Of a stretch of 64,000 bases of DNA, positions 36,504 to 49,364 are shown piece by piece. A model generated the notes under the pieces. It did not search any database and was not told the DNA's origin. It saw only the letters and a program-made list of their open reading frames with translations. How positions within the stretch are numbered: position 1 is the stretch's first letter; every line of letters starts with the position of its first letter. Made by a program: the position numbers and the translations under genes. The DNA is taken from the NCBI GenBank assembly GCA_030248295.1, contig JASANH010001563.1, positions 868,001 through 932,000 on the forward strand, written 5' to 3'. The stretch comes from Mesodorylaimus sp. YZB2_4 (lineage: Eukaryota > Nematoda > Enoplea > Dorylaimida > Dorylaimidae).

Positions 36504-38723
36504 GGACGACACACTTGGTCAACTGAGGTAATTACAAGGACGACCCCGAGATTTAGAATTCACTGATCTGTTCAGCCGCACGGCGGACGGGCACTCGAGA
36601 CTATGGCAATCGGAATGCAGAGCCGAACGGGGCGTGGTAATCGAAGGTTTCTTGGCCCAATAAAAACTAGTCTCATGTCAGCACTTCGAGCGACATCTGT
36701 CGGCCCGCAGTCGACGCGCCCGTTTTTCAACGGGTTGTTGGAAGGGCTGCCTGGGCGGACATCAGACACTGAAACGGGGACGTGAGAACCTAAAGAGGCC
36801 AACAAGTGTTTACAGTTTGAGCAATGCACTGCCATGCGCGGGGCAGTGAAGGCTCTGAAAGCATTTGAATTACGCAATCGGTATCATGTGAATATGATGC
36901 CCTGCCGTGGACAGCGGTCACTCACAGGACACTTCTGTGCACGTACTGCTGCAGTGATTGCTGTTGTGCATTTGATTAGAGATTGTCACTCGTATGCACG
37001 GTCGTTCGTTTTAGCTTCGGATAAGGGCAGACACCACACTCACCAACTGATGGAAAAGGTCCTGATGGTAATAATCGTACTTTTCATGTATGCTAATTTT
37101 CCCGCCATTTTTTAAATTTGACTTTTTGGAAAGCAGACTCCGTTTCTCGCTACTCTGAACAATAAAATGTGAACAGCAATCCAACCCTTTTATCTGCTTC
37201 CGTTGTCTCAGGGTGGGGGTACATGGGAATACCCACCTACTGGAACCTATTTTCATGCGTGTGGGGTCTTATTTCCATGTCTGATAAGCTGATCAGCTTG
37301 ATTTTTCTGCTTGTTGACGGGCGCTTCAACCGTTTGCCTGGATTTATTTTGTTACTCCGCATCATCGTTATGAGCCTACAAATCAGCCAGTCGAGGTCGG
37401 CCGCACTGCGCATGTCCCAGTCTTCGACATGTTTGCATGTTTTGCATGGAGCCGCAGCAGAAGGCGGGCTGAAACGCAAGATGCAGGGTATACTTTGAAA
37501 ACGGGGTCAAACCGTCTTGCATGATCAGCGTTCCGAGGGGAAGAAGGAATATGCAGAGACCTCAGTGGCATGGGGATGCGGTAAATTCGTCTCGGATATG
37601 ATTAGTCTCCGCGTAATTTGTCCCAGTAAGATTCAGATTTCGTCAGATTGTGGAACAGTTTTCAGCCTTGACTCCACAGAGAGCAGTTTAACACCCGAAG
37701 GTGACACTCTCCGAACTTTTGCTTTTTTTGGTGAATGCTCAGAACAGTGTAAAGTGGCGCGAATATATAGCTAATTTGCGAATATGTACAGTAGACTGTA
37801 TGGTGATGAGTACCTATAACTTCATATGCTATCAAATACTAGCACGCAACCAACAATTGGCGGTCCTCTGAGCAGTTAGATTGTTAGTCCAAAGATACTG
37901 CGGCGGATTCTCCACGCTAAAACAAAGCCGTGGCATGCGCCCACCTCACTACCACATGCCCAAGACCCCACATCAGTTTCCTTACAGTCGAGGGCCCAAC
38001 AGCCAACTGCAGTATGTAGGACGAACTAGTGGCGACTGCTACGAATTGGTCTCAGGACTAACGATAAGCCCCTCTGTTTCTTCAACATTGTGTCCAAGTT
38101 AGGAGGACCGAGCGAGAGTTGTGAGACCGCCCCCAGGTGAGTTTAGGATATTACACAAGGGATAGTTGCAGCAACGGTCAATTAGGCAACGTCTGGCGTC
38201 AATGTTCTGACGTACCGACAAATCTTATCTTCAAGTATGTAAATGGTAATGGGCACTGATGGAGGATGCTGAGGAGGTTCTGTTGGGCTTGACGGGCACA
38301 CTAAATACGGATACAGTACCTACTGTAATGTGCGTCAGGTGCGGTCTTTATCATCATCCCGTAACACCTATGCTTCTCAGTCTTCGGCATTATTTTACAT
38401 CCCTGACATCAAACACAGCTTTACTTGAAAAATTTTTCAATCGCGGGGCTAGACTTTCTAAAAAATGCACCTGCCCTATTAGGAAAGTTCCTTTTACATG
38501 CGATGACGTATCCTTTGCTTTGACCATGAACAAAGACCCTTGGCCCATGCTTTTCACCTAAATGGGCGTATCTCTAATCGAGCAAATGCTCCTTCATCCT
38601 TGTCGACATATTCTGCAAATCACAACCTGTGCAAACACTGAAACATGTTCCTCGTGAGCAATAAAAAGCAAGACGGCAAGTTTGGCGGGGAATGTGTGAA
38701 AGTTGAGGGTTGCGAGTAGCAGG
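36504..38723. other. Intergenic region, cyclin D copy 2 to SOD
   Basis: Two divergent genes flank it, so it should contain both promoters. Only short overlapping ORFs are seen. Three TACWGTA words occur (37785, 38317, 38326). Confidence 0.5.
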
Positions 38724-39471
38724 ATGCATTGGGCGGTGGCTGTTATTGTGCTATTTTCAGTCAGTTTGGTCTCCGGTAATTATCGACCCCTTTACTACTT
38801 TGTTAATCGTAAGTGACAGCAGTCTGCTTGACTGCATGTTTAGTACGTAATAGCTGCACTGGCCTCTTGGCACCGACCTCGCAATCTTTCTGTGTGTCTG
38901 ACTTTTTAGCTCTCATCTCAACAAAGGCCACGGCTGTCCTCCGAGCTAATGGGACAGGTGACATCGTCGGAGCTTTGGAGTTCGATCAAGCTGAACTGTA
39001 CGGGCCTGTGACCGTACGAGGTAACTTGCGTGGATTGACGCCTGGTGAGCACGGCTTTCATATTCACCAATTCGGTGATATGGTGGAAGGGTGCAAGAGT
39101 GCCGGTCCTCATTTTAACCCCAGCACGTGGATCCACGGTGGGCAGTCCGATATGGTCAGACATATCGGTGATTTGGGGAACATTCGCGGGGATAGGGTAA
39201 GCGTGGTCGGAATCCCCGTGTATTCCCTTTCTTCAGTCACAGCCAACATCTTGTGTTTCAGCACGGACACGTCCAGATTCATCTTACGGATGATCGTATG
39301 ACTCTTCAAGGAAGGAACAACATAATTGGTCGATCAGTGATCGTACACGCACTGCGAGACGATCTAGGTCGAGGAGGTGACGCTGAGAGTTTGATCAGTG
39401 GAAATGCTGGCGCACGTATCGCCTGCGGCATAATCGGCTTGGCGGACGAGGTTGTTGACTGGAACGTGTGA
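38724..39471 (+). CDS. sod: Secreted Cu/Zn superoxide dismutase
   Basis: Exons 38724-38775, 38910-39196 and 39262-39471 (phases 1, 0), 182 aa. Converts superoxide to oxygen and hydrogen peroxide. The N-terminus [18 protein letters not shown] is a signal peptide, so the enzyme is extracellular (the family's EC-SOD or nematode sod-4 type) rather than cytosolic. Metal ligands are all visible: GFHIHQFGD (two Cu His), GPHFNP (bridging His), HGGQSD and RHIGDLGN (Zn His and Asp), and VIVHALRDD (Cu His). The disulphide Cys pair appears as GCKSAG and IACGIIG. The signature near the C-terminus, [13 protein letters not shown], is intact. The first intron falls right after the signal peptide. Confidence 0.95.
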
Positions 39472-40701
39472 ATGCACGCAACTTTGACCCTTCCGAATGA
39501 CCCCTTTGTGCCATATTATCTTGGGATACCTAATGTATATCTACTGTCAAGAGCTGTCATTTCCTAACGCACCTGTTAATATGTTTTGCGTCAGAAGACA
39601 TTTTATTATGACACAGGGATACAGTAAGTGTCCATCAGCCTTTCTTTAAATACAAAGCTGCTATTCGCGCCTTTCCTTTTACGCAAGTAATCGGAGTAAC
39701 CCGAATGTTGCGCACTCGTTGAGGAACGCATAGCAAACACAAATAAGACTGCTCTTGTCTGCACTGATACTTTATCGGAAAATATCTAATGGGTAAGGAC
39801 GCAATCTCCACTTTACCCGTCCGTCGCCCTGAGCTCTAAGCTCTAGATAGTTCAAACAAGACGGTGCACATACATTTTGCTCATTCAAATGTATGCCCTT
39901 AACGGGAAAAATATGACCTGTATAACATCAAGCCCTTCCGTCTTGGCATTCTTGTCCAGAGGCAGCTATCTTACGTTTCCCCCTCCCCGTCACCGACTGT
40001 GTGTGGGCTTTTTATGATCGGGGTGCACACTTACGATGAGTACTCCTTTCTCAGCTCACTAAATGTAGATGCCCTGTCAGATTTTAGCATCAGAACAGCA
40101 CGACAGACCACAGGTACTTTGCTTGCGATGCTATTCAAGCCGATGGAAGAAAGGGGTGTAACCTAGAAGATGTATTCAAGCTATGGACTTGATGAGTCAT
40201 GTGAGGCACTGATTAATTACTCGCACTATTATACGGGGCATCTTTCTGGCTAGATACGCCATACAACCAATAAAAATTTAAAGAATATAGCTACAACGCA
40301 TGATCATCCAGCAAGCTTATCATAGCAGAACGGCCACCACAAGCCCAAAGACAATACCAAAATACCGCAAATACTCAAATTATTGTTACATACAGTATTT
40401 CAAAATGACCCACTCTGTGAGCATGGTGTAGTTTAGTTTCTTCCTCGAAAACAAGTGTCCACGGAGGGGGCCATCGACAACGACACTGTCGCTCAGTGGA
40501 TATGGTTACTGTACTGTAGGTCCCCCGTGCCACCCCGAAAAAACTCTTTGATGGAGAAATCATAAGACCAACTTGGTCCAAGTGAAACTAAATGAGTGTT
40601 ACGGTAAATGCCCAATAGAGGTCTTCTAAACGAAAAACTAGACTATGTACATATTGCACTCCCTATTATGGTCAGGTAGTGAAGGGCCATCCATCATGCT
40701 T
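39472..40701. other. Convergent 3' region between SOD and the serpentine receptor
   Basis: Both flanking genes end here. No gene seen. TACWGTA words at about 39620, 40391, 40508 and 40513. Confidence 0.55.
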
Positions 40702-41747
40702 TCACTGTCCATCCACCTGGATCACTGGAATGCGATTATTTCCAGGGCCACGTAGAAATGGAGCTAGTGGTGGCAAAGATTCAACTACGGAGACATCACC
40801 TGCTAGCAGTGCAGCCAATTTCGTCCTGACGTCCTTATTTAAGGACAAGTACAGGAAGGGACTAGCTGCGTAAACAAACTTGGAGAAGACGGACATGACA
40901 AACTTGACGGGTATTTTCACGGTATCCGGCATTTGCACGTAGACCAAGATATGGAATATGATCATGACCACGGTTTGGGGTGCGGCAACGAGGAATCCCT
41001 GCAGCACGAGCATCATCTCGGCACGACGTCTTCTACTGTTGCCGTCGTTCTTTGCCTGACTCGTATTAGCTCTGATCTGTCGTCGGATGCGGATGACCTT
41101 GACCCCGGTCACGATGTAGATAGCGATGACCAATATGATGCAAAACGGTTGTATGCCCAGGTCCACGATTCGATTGTGCAGCACTGCACCTGGAACACTC
41201 GTATTGTAGAACAAGTTATTGCTGCCGACGTTGTGCACGTATTCGCATGTCGCCGTGCACACGCATGCATTGCTGGCCCCACTAATCACAGTGATGGTCA
41301 GGTAGTGAATGACCATTGCTTTGCGTGTCCACATCTGAAAGCAAGACAGAATTGACAGAGTGCACTTAAAGCTTACAGTATGCCGCTTGCCTTGTCATGG
41401 GCTTTGGGGTAGAGCAAAGCCGTCATTCTTTCCAGGGCAATATAGATCTGGTGATAGAGCGTGGCGTACCAAGGCAGTCGACCTAAGCCTCCGTACAACC
41501 TTTGGAAAACCTTATCATCCATGGTTTCTCGCATGTAGTCTTGTATAGCGGGATCGATCACCGTTTTGATCAAGCCCACAACTTCGACACACCCAAGACT
41601 GATGCAGAAAGTGAAAAATGGTTTCTTAAACGTGTTCTTGGAATGTTTTATGAGTACGACCAGTACCACGATGTAAATTGCCAAGCCCACACTCGCTACT
41701 CCCAACAGAAATGTGTCCTGGAATATGTCAAAGCACGTAGAACACAT
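40702..41747 (-). CDS. Serpentine chemoreceptor-like 7TM GPCR, copy 1
   Basis: Minus-strand exons 41747-41391 and 41334-40702 (phase 0), 329 aa. Seven hydrophobic segments are visible. In place of the DRY motif at the end of TM3 it has LERMTALLYP, a pattern like that of nematode serpentine families of the SRG superfamily. TM7 ends SPFLYLSLNKDVR. The intracellular loop before TM6 is strongly basic (RIRRQIRANTSQAKN). The intron donor is GC, not GT (GACAAG then GCAAGC), while the paralog at 43.4-44.5 kb has GT at the same place. The start is chosen to match the paralog; the frame stays open upstream to 41936, so a longer N-terminus is possible. The ligand is unknown. Confidence 0.82.
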
Positions 41748-43403
41748 GTTCAACAGGCGACTGATCAATCGGTCGGCAAGTCTCAGAAAACGGGCCCCTT
41801 TTATGTATATGTACGCTTTAAAGTAGCGCTCTTCAGTTAGGCGCGCACTTACTAATGTCTCCTTTATGTCTGCTTTGAAGAGAGTGAAATGATATAAAAT
41901 CTCATTTTCAGTTAGGCTTACGGCATGTGATGACAATGCTCCGAATTAAGGGCCCTACATGGCAGTGATTCGATTAGTGCACCTCCGGGCGCATTAGTCG
42001 AGTCATGGCCAGGTCGAGGATATAATACATATGTTTCCTGCTTTCGTGTCCTCTATCACAATCAGCCTAGAGCTCATCTGCTTTACCAGGACAAACATTT
42101 TAATGTTTTTCTTTGCACTTGATGTTTTGTGTCTAGTTTTCTTATATTTTTCACGTCCCACGCGTTGAATCTGGTGATTGAATAATTGTGATAACAATAC
42201 CTCTACATCATACATATGATTTAAAAGGCTGTTGCATGGCTGCTCAACTGAGGCAAAAATTCCACCACGATGCTCCCAAAATGATTGCTTATAATTGTCT
42301 GCGTCAACAACCTTATCTTATATAGTCATAGTCATTTTACTGCACGAAAAAGCATTGGAGGCTTCAGAATTATATTGGTGCAAGTATGCACGCAGAAATA
42401 TGAGCTCTAAGAGAGGTTGTACTGTCAGGATCCAACGAAAATGCTATCCATACAAAAACAGGCTCATATCTTCTTCCGCGCAATAGATTCTCCAGCACAC
42501 AGTATTTGTTTCGGATAATTTTGGGGTATCGACTCAAATCTGAATGCTTTATACCCCATGGATGTCCGGAACTTCCTGGCATTGATCACAAGGCTTCCCT
42601 ATTGCTTGCTCACTCGTGCTGATCAGTTTTCCCTTGCTGCCCAGAACAAGGCCTCGACTGCACAAGAATACTATGGTAGCAGTCAAGCACCTGCAAGGTC
42701 GTGAGCGGTTTCTGTTCGGCGATAGATTGCATTTCTGGTCAAAGTTGATTTTACGAGATGACGTTTGAGCTACATTAGCGGCGCAAGACTCACAGGGAAA
42801 AATTTAAAGTGCACGGACATGCCCCTTTCTATGGACTTCTCGTTTCTCTGTATCAACCAGGTCATTGAAAGATCTCTTGTGCTAAGGTTACTCTGACACT
42901 AAATAACAACCCCTGACAAGAGAACCTGCGTCATCAGTTAGGGACGAGCAGTGCCAACAACCAGAGTACTGATGAATTACGAAGGAAAGAATACTATGTG
43001 AAATAGTGCGCTGTCAAGGAAGCAAGGGCGTTTCGGTCTTCATCATCACAATGGAATTAGCGCATCCAGTATCGAATTCATCGCAGATACATATGCTTCT
43101 TGTCTTTGTTCAATACCGTCTGCGGGCCTACGCTAAGTTGCAAATCAGGTTATGTGTCAGACCGGAGCTTAAATTCTTGTTTTCCATATAAAGTAGACAA
43201 CAGGCCATCGAGTTTTAGAATTTATTAGCGAAGAACATATCCAGTTATACACTGCAGGCGAGTGACACGCCTACGGTAGGTTAATATGAGGTGCGCATTC
43301 ACACGCGTTGAAACACAGATCACAAGTGAACACGGTCCTCTGTCGCTCTGAACTGTTATTTCCAAAGAGCTGTTCCAGGTGCAACTGACGATATGATCAC
43401 GAA
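41748..43403. other. Region between the tandem receptors
   Basis: 1.66 kb with no supported gene; it should contain the promoter of receptor copy 1. The open frame 41748-41936 could be an N-terminal extension of copy 1. Confidence 0.5.
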
Positions 43404-44528
43404 TCAAGGTGACATTACCGCTTCGACTTTGACCACGGTAGCAGTACGTTGACCCACAGACGCCCTCCTCGTACCTGTATGACCCATTGTGGTGGGAGCA
43501 GCAGCCGCGGACGCGACGGCTGCACTTTTGCCCAACAGCAAGCTTGCTACCTTCACGCGCACATCCATATTTAGAAACAAGTACATAAAGGGACTAGCTG
43601 CGAACACCAACTTTGAGAAAATCGACATGATCAGATTGATGACAATCCTGACTGGGTTGGGCATGCTGATATAGATCATGATGTGGTATAAGATCATGAC
43701 CACCGTCTGGGGAGTGGCTATGAGAAAGCCTTGCAACACTAGCATGATTTCTACTCGACGTTTCCGGACGTTTCTGTCGTTTTTGGCCTGGCTCATGTTG
43801 GCTCGGATCTGCCGCCTGAGACGGATAATCTTGAAGCCAGTTACGATGTAGATAAGGATAATTGAAACGAAGAAACACGGTTGAATGCCCAGATCTACGA
43901 TTTGGTTGTGCAATACTGCTCCTCGCACGCTCATGTTGTAGAAATTGGTCACCCCGTCCGCGTACAACACGTACTCGCACGCTGTTGTGCAGATGCACAA
44001 GTTGCTGGCCAAAGTGAGAACGGTGATTGTGGTGTAGTGAATGGCCATCGCCTTACGTGTCCATAACTAAAAAGCAATCTGTATGCTGACTTGATATGCC
44101 AATACGGCCCTTTATCATTCCCCTTCCTTATGGAGCCTCTGCACATACCGCACACAAGCCCCTCGTCTTACCTTTTCGTGCATCTTGGGGTAGAGCAATG
44201 CCGTCATTCGTTCCAGGGCGATGTACACTTGATGATAGAGCGTGGCATACCAGGGCAGTCGGCTCAGGCCGCCAGACAACCTCTGGTACAGCTTGTCGGC
44301 TGGGTTCTGTTTCATGTACTCAGCCAGTGCGGGGTCCGCGATCGCCTTGACCAATGCGACCACCTCGACAAATCCAAGGGTGATGCAGAAGGTGAAGAAC
44401 GGTTTCTTGAACGTGTTTGCCCTATGCTTGATAAGAACTATCAAGACTACCACGTACACAGCCAGGCCCACACAGCCCACTCCAAACAGGACTCTCTCTT
44501 GGAATATGCCGAAACACGTTGCGCACAT
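43404..44528 (-). CDS. Serpentine chemoreceptor-like 7TM GPCR, copy 2
   Basis: Minus-strand exons 44528-44172 and 44066-43404 (phase 0), 339 aa. The first exon is exactly 119 codons, as in copy 1. Most residues agree with copy 1, including NTFKKPFFTFCI in TM2, LPWYATLYHQ and IALERMTALLYPK at the end of TM3, and RRQIRAN before TM6. The intron donor is a normal GTAAGA. The C-terminal tail is longer than in copy 1, Ala-rich then basic. A TTTTCAG acceptor lies 38 nt upstream of the ATG. The 5' leader so defined contains a 9-codon upstream ORF (44561-44532) that stops 3 nt before the start. The two genes are a tandem duplicate in the same orientation. Confidence 0.85.
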
Positions 44529-44531
44529 GAC

Positions 44532-44561
44532 TCAGTCGAAGTCTCCAACAAGATTTGCCAT
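44532..44561 (-). promoter_or_regulatory. Short upstream ORF in the receptor copy 2 leader
   Basis: ATG-GCA-AAT-CTT-GTT-GGA followed by GAC-TTC-GAC-TGA, encoding MANLVGDFD. It lies entirely in the 38-nt leader between the splice acceptor and the main ATG. Its stop is 3 nt upstream of the main start, so translation of the receptor would need leaky scanning or very short-range reinitiation. Confidence 0.5.
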
Positions 44562-44566
44562 GCGAC

Positions 44567-44576
44567 CTGAAAACAA
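44567..44576 (-). promoter_or_regulatory. Probable spliced-leader acceptor, receptor copy 2
   Basis: GTTGTTTTCAG on the minus strand, 38 nt before the ATG, with no upstream coding exon seen. Confidence 0.45.
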
Positions 44577-45966
44577 CGCTTCTTATCAATCTAGCTTGCT
44601 GACGACAAGCATCCTCCCACGGCATTAGCTAATGCTTTCTTTGTCTATTCATCTGCCCAAAGACGGCAATGAGCTAAAATAGCTTTCTTCACTTCACAAG
44701 CCACAATGCACCTCACCCATTGTCAAGCCACTTACTTCCTCACTGCCCTTTCCAGCGGGAATTTCTCTCCGACTACAGGAAGCCCTCTGCCCATGACTGG
44801 TCACCGTACAGTTAAGACTGTCTTATCTTACTTTTCAACGCCCTGAGCAGAACCTTTCTTGCCGCGTGTATCGATGCGAGTAGTCGAACCTCGATATAAC
44901 GAGCATGCCCAGGTCAAAATTCCGATATCCGACATGTGTGTCCTTCGATCAAACGAGCACATCGCCTGGTCCAACATGGCGAAATGCGTATCTCCATAAC
45001 GAACGGACTTGTTAGGCCAGAAAAAAGAGGCCGCCAGATGAAAGTCGTCATATCCAGTGAGCGATTTGCACCACCTGATTAGGTTAGTTTCAAGGGGCAG
45101 TTCGTCCCGGGCTGCTTTGATTTCAGGTATTGATTAAAAGATGATAAAAAGTTGGGTCAGCTGTGCCTGATTTCAACTAAAACTGTGGGACTGCAGGGTA
45201 CAGAACATGTCGTACCCTTCAAAATACCTACTGTATGATCTTGGAAGTGAAAACAGCAAGAACTCTAGCCTCTCGATATAAGCAACAGCCTTGCCGTCCG
45301 TTTGTTCGACTTATATTCGTAATGCTAATCTTATGATGGCTGTACGGACCTCACGTTAATCCTACCCCTGGTCGATGTTTTATTCCACCCACACAGGACG
45401 CACAGCCACCACATCAATCCCTTCGATCTGAAACTCTTGACGGCTCCGAGGCTTCATTCAACTGATAACACGGCATACACTCAAAGTGACACTCATAAAT
45501 CCCACGCGCACAATGTTTCTAGTTTCTTCAGACAACCATGTCACATACAGTTTCTACTCGTAGACCAAGAATGGCTCACAAAATCAGCATTCCTTCTCCT
45601 ACACATCTTTTTATAAAGCACCTGCTCACACATCGGGATTGCATGCGCCTCAACACAAAACCATGCTCACAACAGAACGTGACCACACTGTACAACGGGG
45701 ATGATGGTAACGGCAGGGAGTCTACAACTATACATCTTTTACAAATATACTAGTCGCAAATAACCTGTCGATCATTCACTCACTGCATCCGAATAAGATT
45801 ATTCAGTAGTCGCCACCCAGAGAGAATATGCATTCCCTCATGCAAATGACACGAAATATGCAGAATTAGTAAACGCAAGGTTCTGTCCATTTGAGCAGGT
45901 GATCAAAACTTCAACAAGTAAAACTTCTTTGTACCTGAACAAGCCACGCTCCAAGCAGGTGAGAGA
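44577..45966. other. Region between receptor copy 2 and the kinase gene
   Basis: Holds the promoter of receptor copy 2 and the 3' flank of the kinase gene. No gene supported. Confidence 0.5.
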
Positions 45967-48900
45967 CTAATGAGACGACCCAGATGGGTGATGCAGCGCA
46001 CTCGAACTTGACGGTCCATTTGAGCTGCCTCCAGAAGTGTTCAATGCCGACGACGCCGCTGCAGAACGTTGACCTTTTGGTTTCAAATACTCGTGATGTG
46101 CCAAAGAGAAAATATCAGCTCGATCTTCCTTTCGGTACTGTAGGCAGCATCGAATAAAAGACTGAAACAGTCACCATGACATTAGTCACTTACACACCGA
46201 GAGGATACTAATTATACAGTACCTTCGCCTCGCTGCTGACGGCTGGCTTATTCGGGAAATTGACTTCAGTTGCCTTGAGAATAGTATTTTCTTCCAAGAT
46301 TTTTGCTTGTGTCTGATCATGTCCAAACGGCTTAAGTGATACAAAAATTCAGGATTTCATTCAAAATGCCATCAAATCGTCAAAAAAGCTTACCCTTCGT
46401 CCATACAGACATTGATAAAAAATAACCCCCACGCTCCACACGTCAACCTTGGCGCTAATCTTCGGCGGCTGATCGCCAACAACAAAGCATTCAGGAGGCA
46501 GATACCTGAAATAACAACATTGCAAATAATGTATACTGTCATGAGCGGTGTTTCATGAAGGATCTCTCCACCCCAGCCAAAAAATAAGCAGCTCACCAGT
46601 ACGTTCCAGCTCCCTGCGAAGTCAAATCCATTCCATGCTGGGGATCATATTTGTCTTCTTCCATCACTTTCGACAAGCCAAAGTCAGTAATTTTGATTTC
46701 GCCGGACGCTGTGCCGCTACTGAGCAGAATGTTGGCTGAAACGAAAGCAATATCATACAAAGCAGTACAAAACCATCCCCCTTAATAAACCAGCGATCTA
46801 CAACATACCTGGCTTTAGATCGTAATGAATGACTGGCGGCTTGATTTCATTCAAATACTTTAATGCGCTGACGATTTGCATAATAATCGATCGAGCTTCT
46901 TTCTCTGGGATCTGTTTGTTTTGCTGCAGATAAAATCCTAAATCGTTTCCATCGCAGTATTCTAGTACGGTGCAAAACGAGTTCGTATCGATCGTGAAGA
47001 CATCATAGAGACGAACAATTCGCGGATGAAGCAAAGTCTTGTGAATATCCTTTTCCCGCAACGCGTGTCGGACGTAATTGGCTTTCTTCTCTTCCCTCCA
47101 ATCCTTATTCACGTGATGTACTTTGCATGCGACGTATCGCTGCTCTTCCAAGTCGAACGCCCGCCATACTTCGCTGAAGCCACCTTTACCCAATAAGGAC
47201 AATAATAAGTAGCGCTTAGTTAAAGTGACGTGTTCTTTCAAGCTAAAAAAGGATTATTTCAACTCTGGTAAATTCTCTAGCAGTCCAGACAACTATGTGC
47301 ATGCCGGAAGACATACCTTGACTGGTCTTCATTTTGAATCCTCTTCAGTTCCCGAATGTGCAAACTCCGTTCGCTTTCCAATCGATTTAACTCGGCTTGC
47401 AACTCAGCCTCTTCTTTTTTGAGCTGGTCCTTGCGCAACTTATATATTTCCTCCTGCTCATAGTAATCCTGGGGAGAAAGCCTAAAAATACATATCCCTC
47501 CTCATCACTTCTTTTGGACAAAACAATTTGACGGTGACTTACTCTTTTGGCGGATCAGGCTTGGCAAATTCGTCGGACCCACATGCGGCAGCTGCAACAG
47601 TGGTTGATGATACGATACTTGCTTGATTAACGATACCCAGCGACGACGACTGTTGCTTTTTAGACGACCCCGTAGAAGCAGGAGATGTGAGAGACGCCAC
47701 TCCGGACGAAGAGCTCGCAGAACTTGACGGCTTTCTTTTTCTCAGCAGTTGAGAGGCCCGAGCAATTTCTTCCCGTTCTGTATTTATTGCTTGCAGCTTC
47801 TTGTTCAATTCTACGAATGCGTAGCCGTCTCCCCAAATTTCTTCAAAGTGAGCGCCTCTGCGCTCCATTACAAATTGGCCCAGCCGCAACCGATTTTCCA
47901 TGCATTTTGTACGTCGTTGTTTTCGTTCCATCAGAGACTAAAATCAATTCAAGGTTTCTAAACATCTAATTACTGGTAGCAACTGATGACATACTTGTTC
48001 AATCAGCAATTTCTTAGTCATTCCTCGACATTTTGCTAACTTTGTTTTATGCTCATCCACGATTCTCTGTTGTGTGGCAACCTGACTTTTTAACTCATCC
48101 GTCTGTCGATGTAAATCTTCGACTTGAGCGTTCTTCCGCTCCATCGCTGACGTCGAGTGTGACTCCGACGCATCCATGTCTCTCATGGTCAGATCTGTCT
48201 AAAGATGAGTCATATTTTGCGCTAGCTCGTCGAATTCTAAATCAAATCTAAAGCCTAAATTCCCTACCTGAACGAAACGACTTTGGTTTACAGAGAAGGG
48301 ACTGATTGAAGATGTAGAATCATTACTGTTTCCCGGAGTTGTATTAGCAACAGAGACGACCTAAAATAGAAAACAATTTCTCGCTGATCACTGATAAGCC
48401 AGTCCCACTAGCTTACACTCGAGCTTCCTGTCCCACCAGTGTTCGCAATCGTGACGGTCATTGGAGATGCAGTACTGATATTCACTAAGGACGCCGTTGT
48501 GGTGCGTCCACTCGACGGCGTCACAACGCTCCCCGCCGCCGCACCCCCCGTTGCCTCAAGAAGGAATGCCGCCGCTGCCGAGCTGAGTGGTCCCAACGAG
48601 CTAGGGCTAGTCTGGAAAAAAGAAGGACAATAAGTAGCGTACGAAGGGTTCGTCCACGCGGAAACGGGCGCAGCAGGCACACTTCATGTTTTGATTCAGG
48701 AATGAAACTAGACTACTAAACAGAGGTCAACATTGGATTATCTCTCGAAAATTTAGATTTAGAATTAGGGACTACCTATCATAAATAATTAGTAAAGTCC
48801 CGATTTTTCAACGCGCCACGATGCTAAGTGACCGTACAAAAAACTGCATACCTTGCCCATAAAGAACTCGTTGATTTTTCTTTCTGCCTTATGTTGTTTG

Positions 48901-49364
48901 GGTGGTGTTTCATACCCGCTTGCACCAGCACTGTTCTGTGGCTGTTGATTGGACGCTTGATTTTTTCTTTTTCGTCTTTTCTTCTGTTCACTAGAATCCG
49001 TATTTGTCCCACTCTGACGATTATTATGCGCAGCCGATGCTGGCGTATTCGGGTATGCGGCCGCGGGCGTTCCACTACCGCCCACGAGGCCAGCAAATGT
49101 AGCCGCTGTTGGCGTTACAGCCGCCGACGTATTCCCATTACCAACGGCCTTCTCAGGAGTGCAATCGGAATGATCAGTCATTGGGCCTCCAACAGAACTG
49201 CCAGCACTGCTTATATTCGAGCCATCATTGATAATGATAACGCTGTTGTTGCTGTTCTGCTGGTTCTGACGATGAGGGGAAAAAAGTGATAACTGAATTT
49301 GAGTGGGACCCTGATTGTTCATCGTTGTCGCAGCCGACGTTGACGGTTGTTGATGAAGAAACAT
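45967..49364 (-). CDS. tlk-1: Tousled-like serine/threonine kinase
   Basis: Eleven minus-strand exons: 49364-48852, 48611-48417, 48360-48268, 48198-47995, 47937-47543, 47481-47317, 47242-46809, 46735-46597, 46505-46394, 46330-46223 and 46161-45967; every phase closes, 850 aa. TLKs are nuclear kinases that phosphorylate the histone chaperone Asf1 and act in chromatin assembly and DNA replication. The N-terminal 270 residues are low-complexity (Gln, Asn, Ala, Ser, Thr) with a basic KKRRKRK signal. A coiled-coil region follows, with the family blocks [21 protein letters not shown] and [12 protein letters not shown]. The kinase domain starts near residue 525: GKGGFSEV glycine loop, YVACKVH catalytic Lys, LEYCDGNDL hinge, IHYDLKPAN catalytic loop (HYD as in TLKs), TDFGLSKV, and GTYWYLPPE. 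The gene is head to head with the MIF4G gene. The start (first ATG after an acceptor-like GTACAG) is less certain than the rest. Confidence 0.96.
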
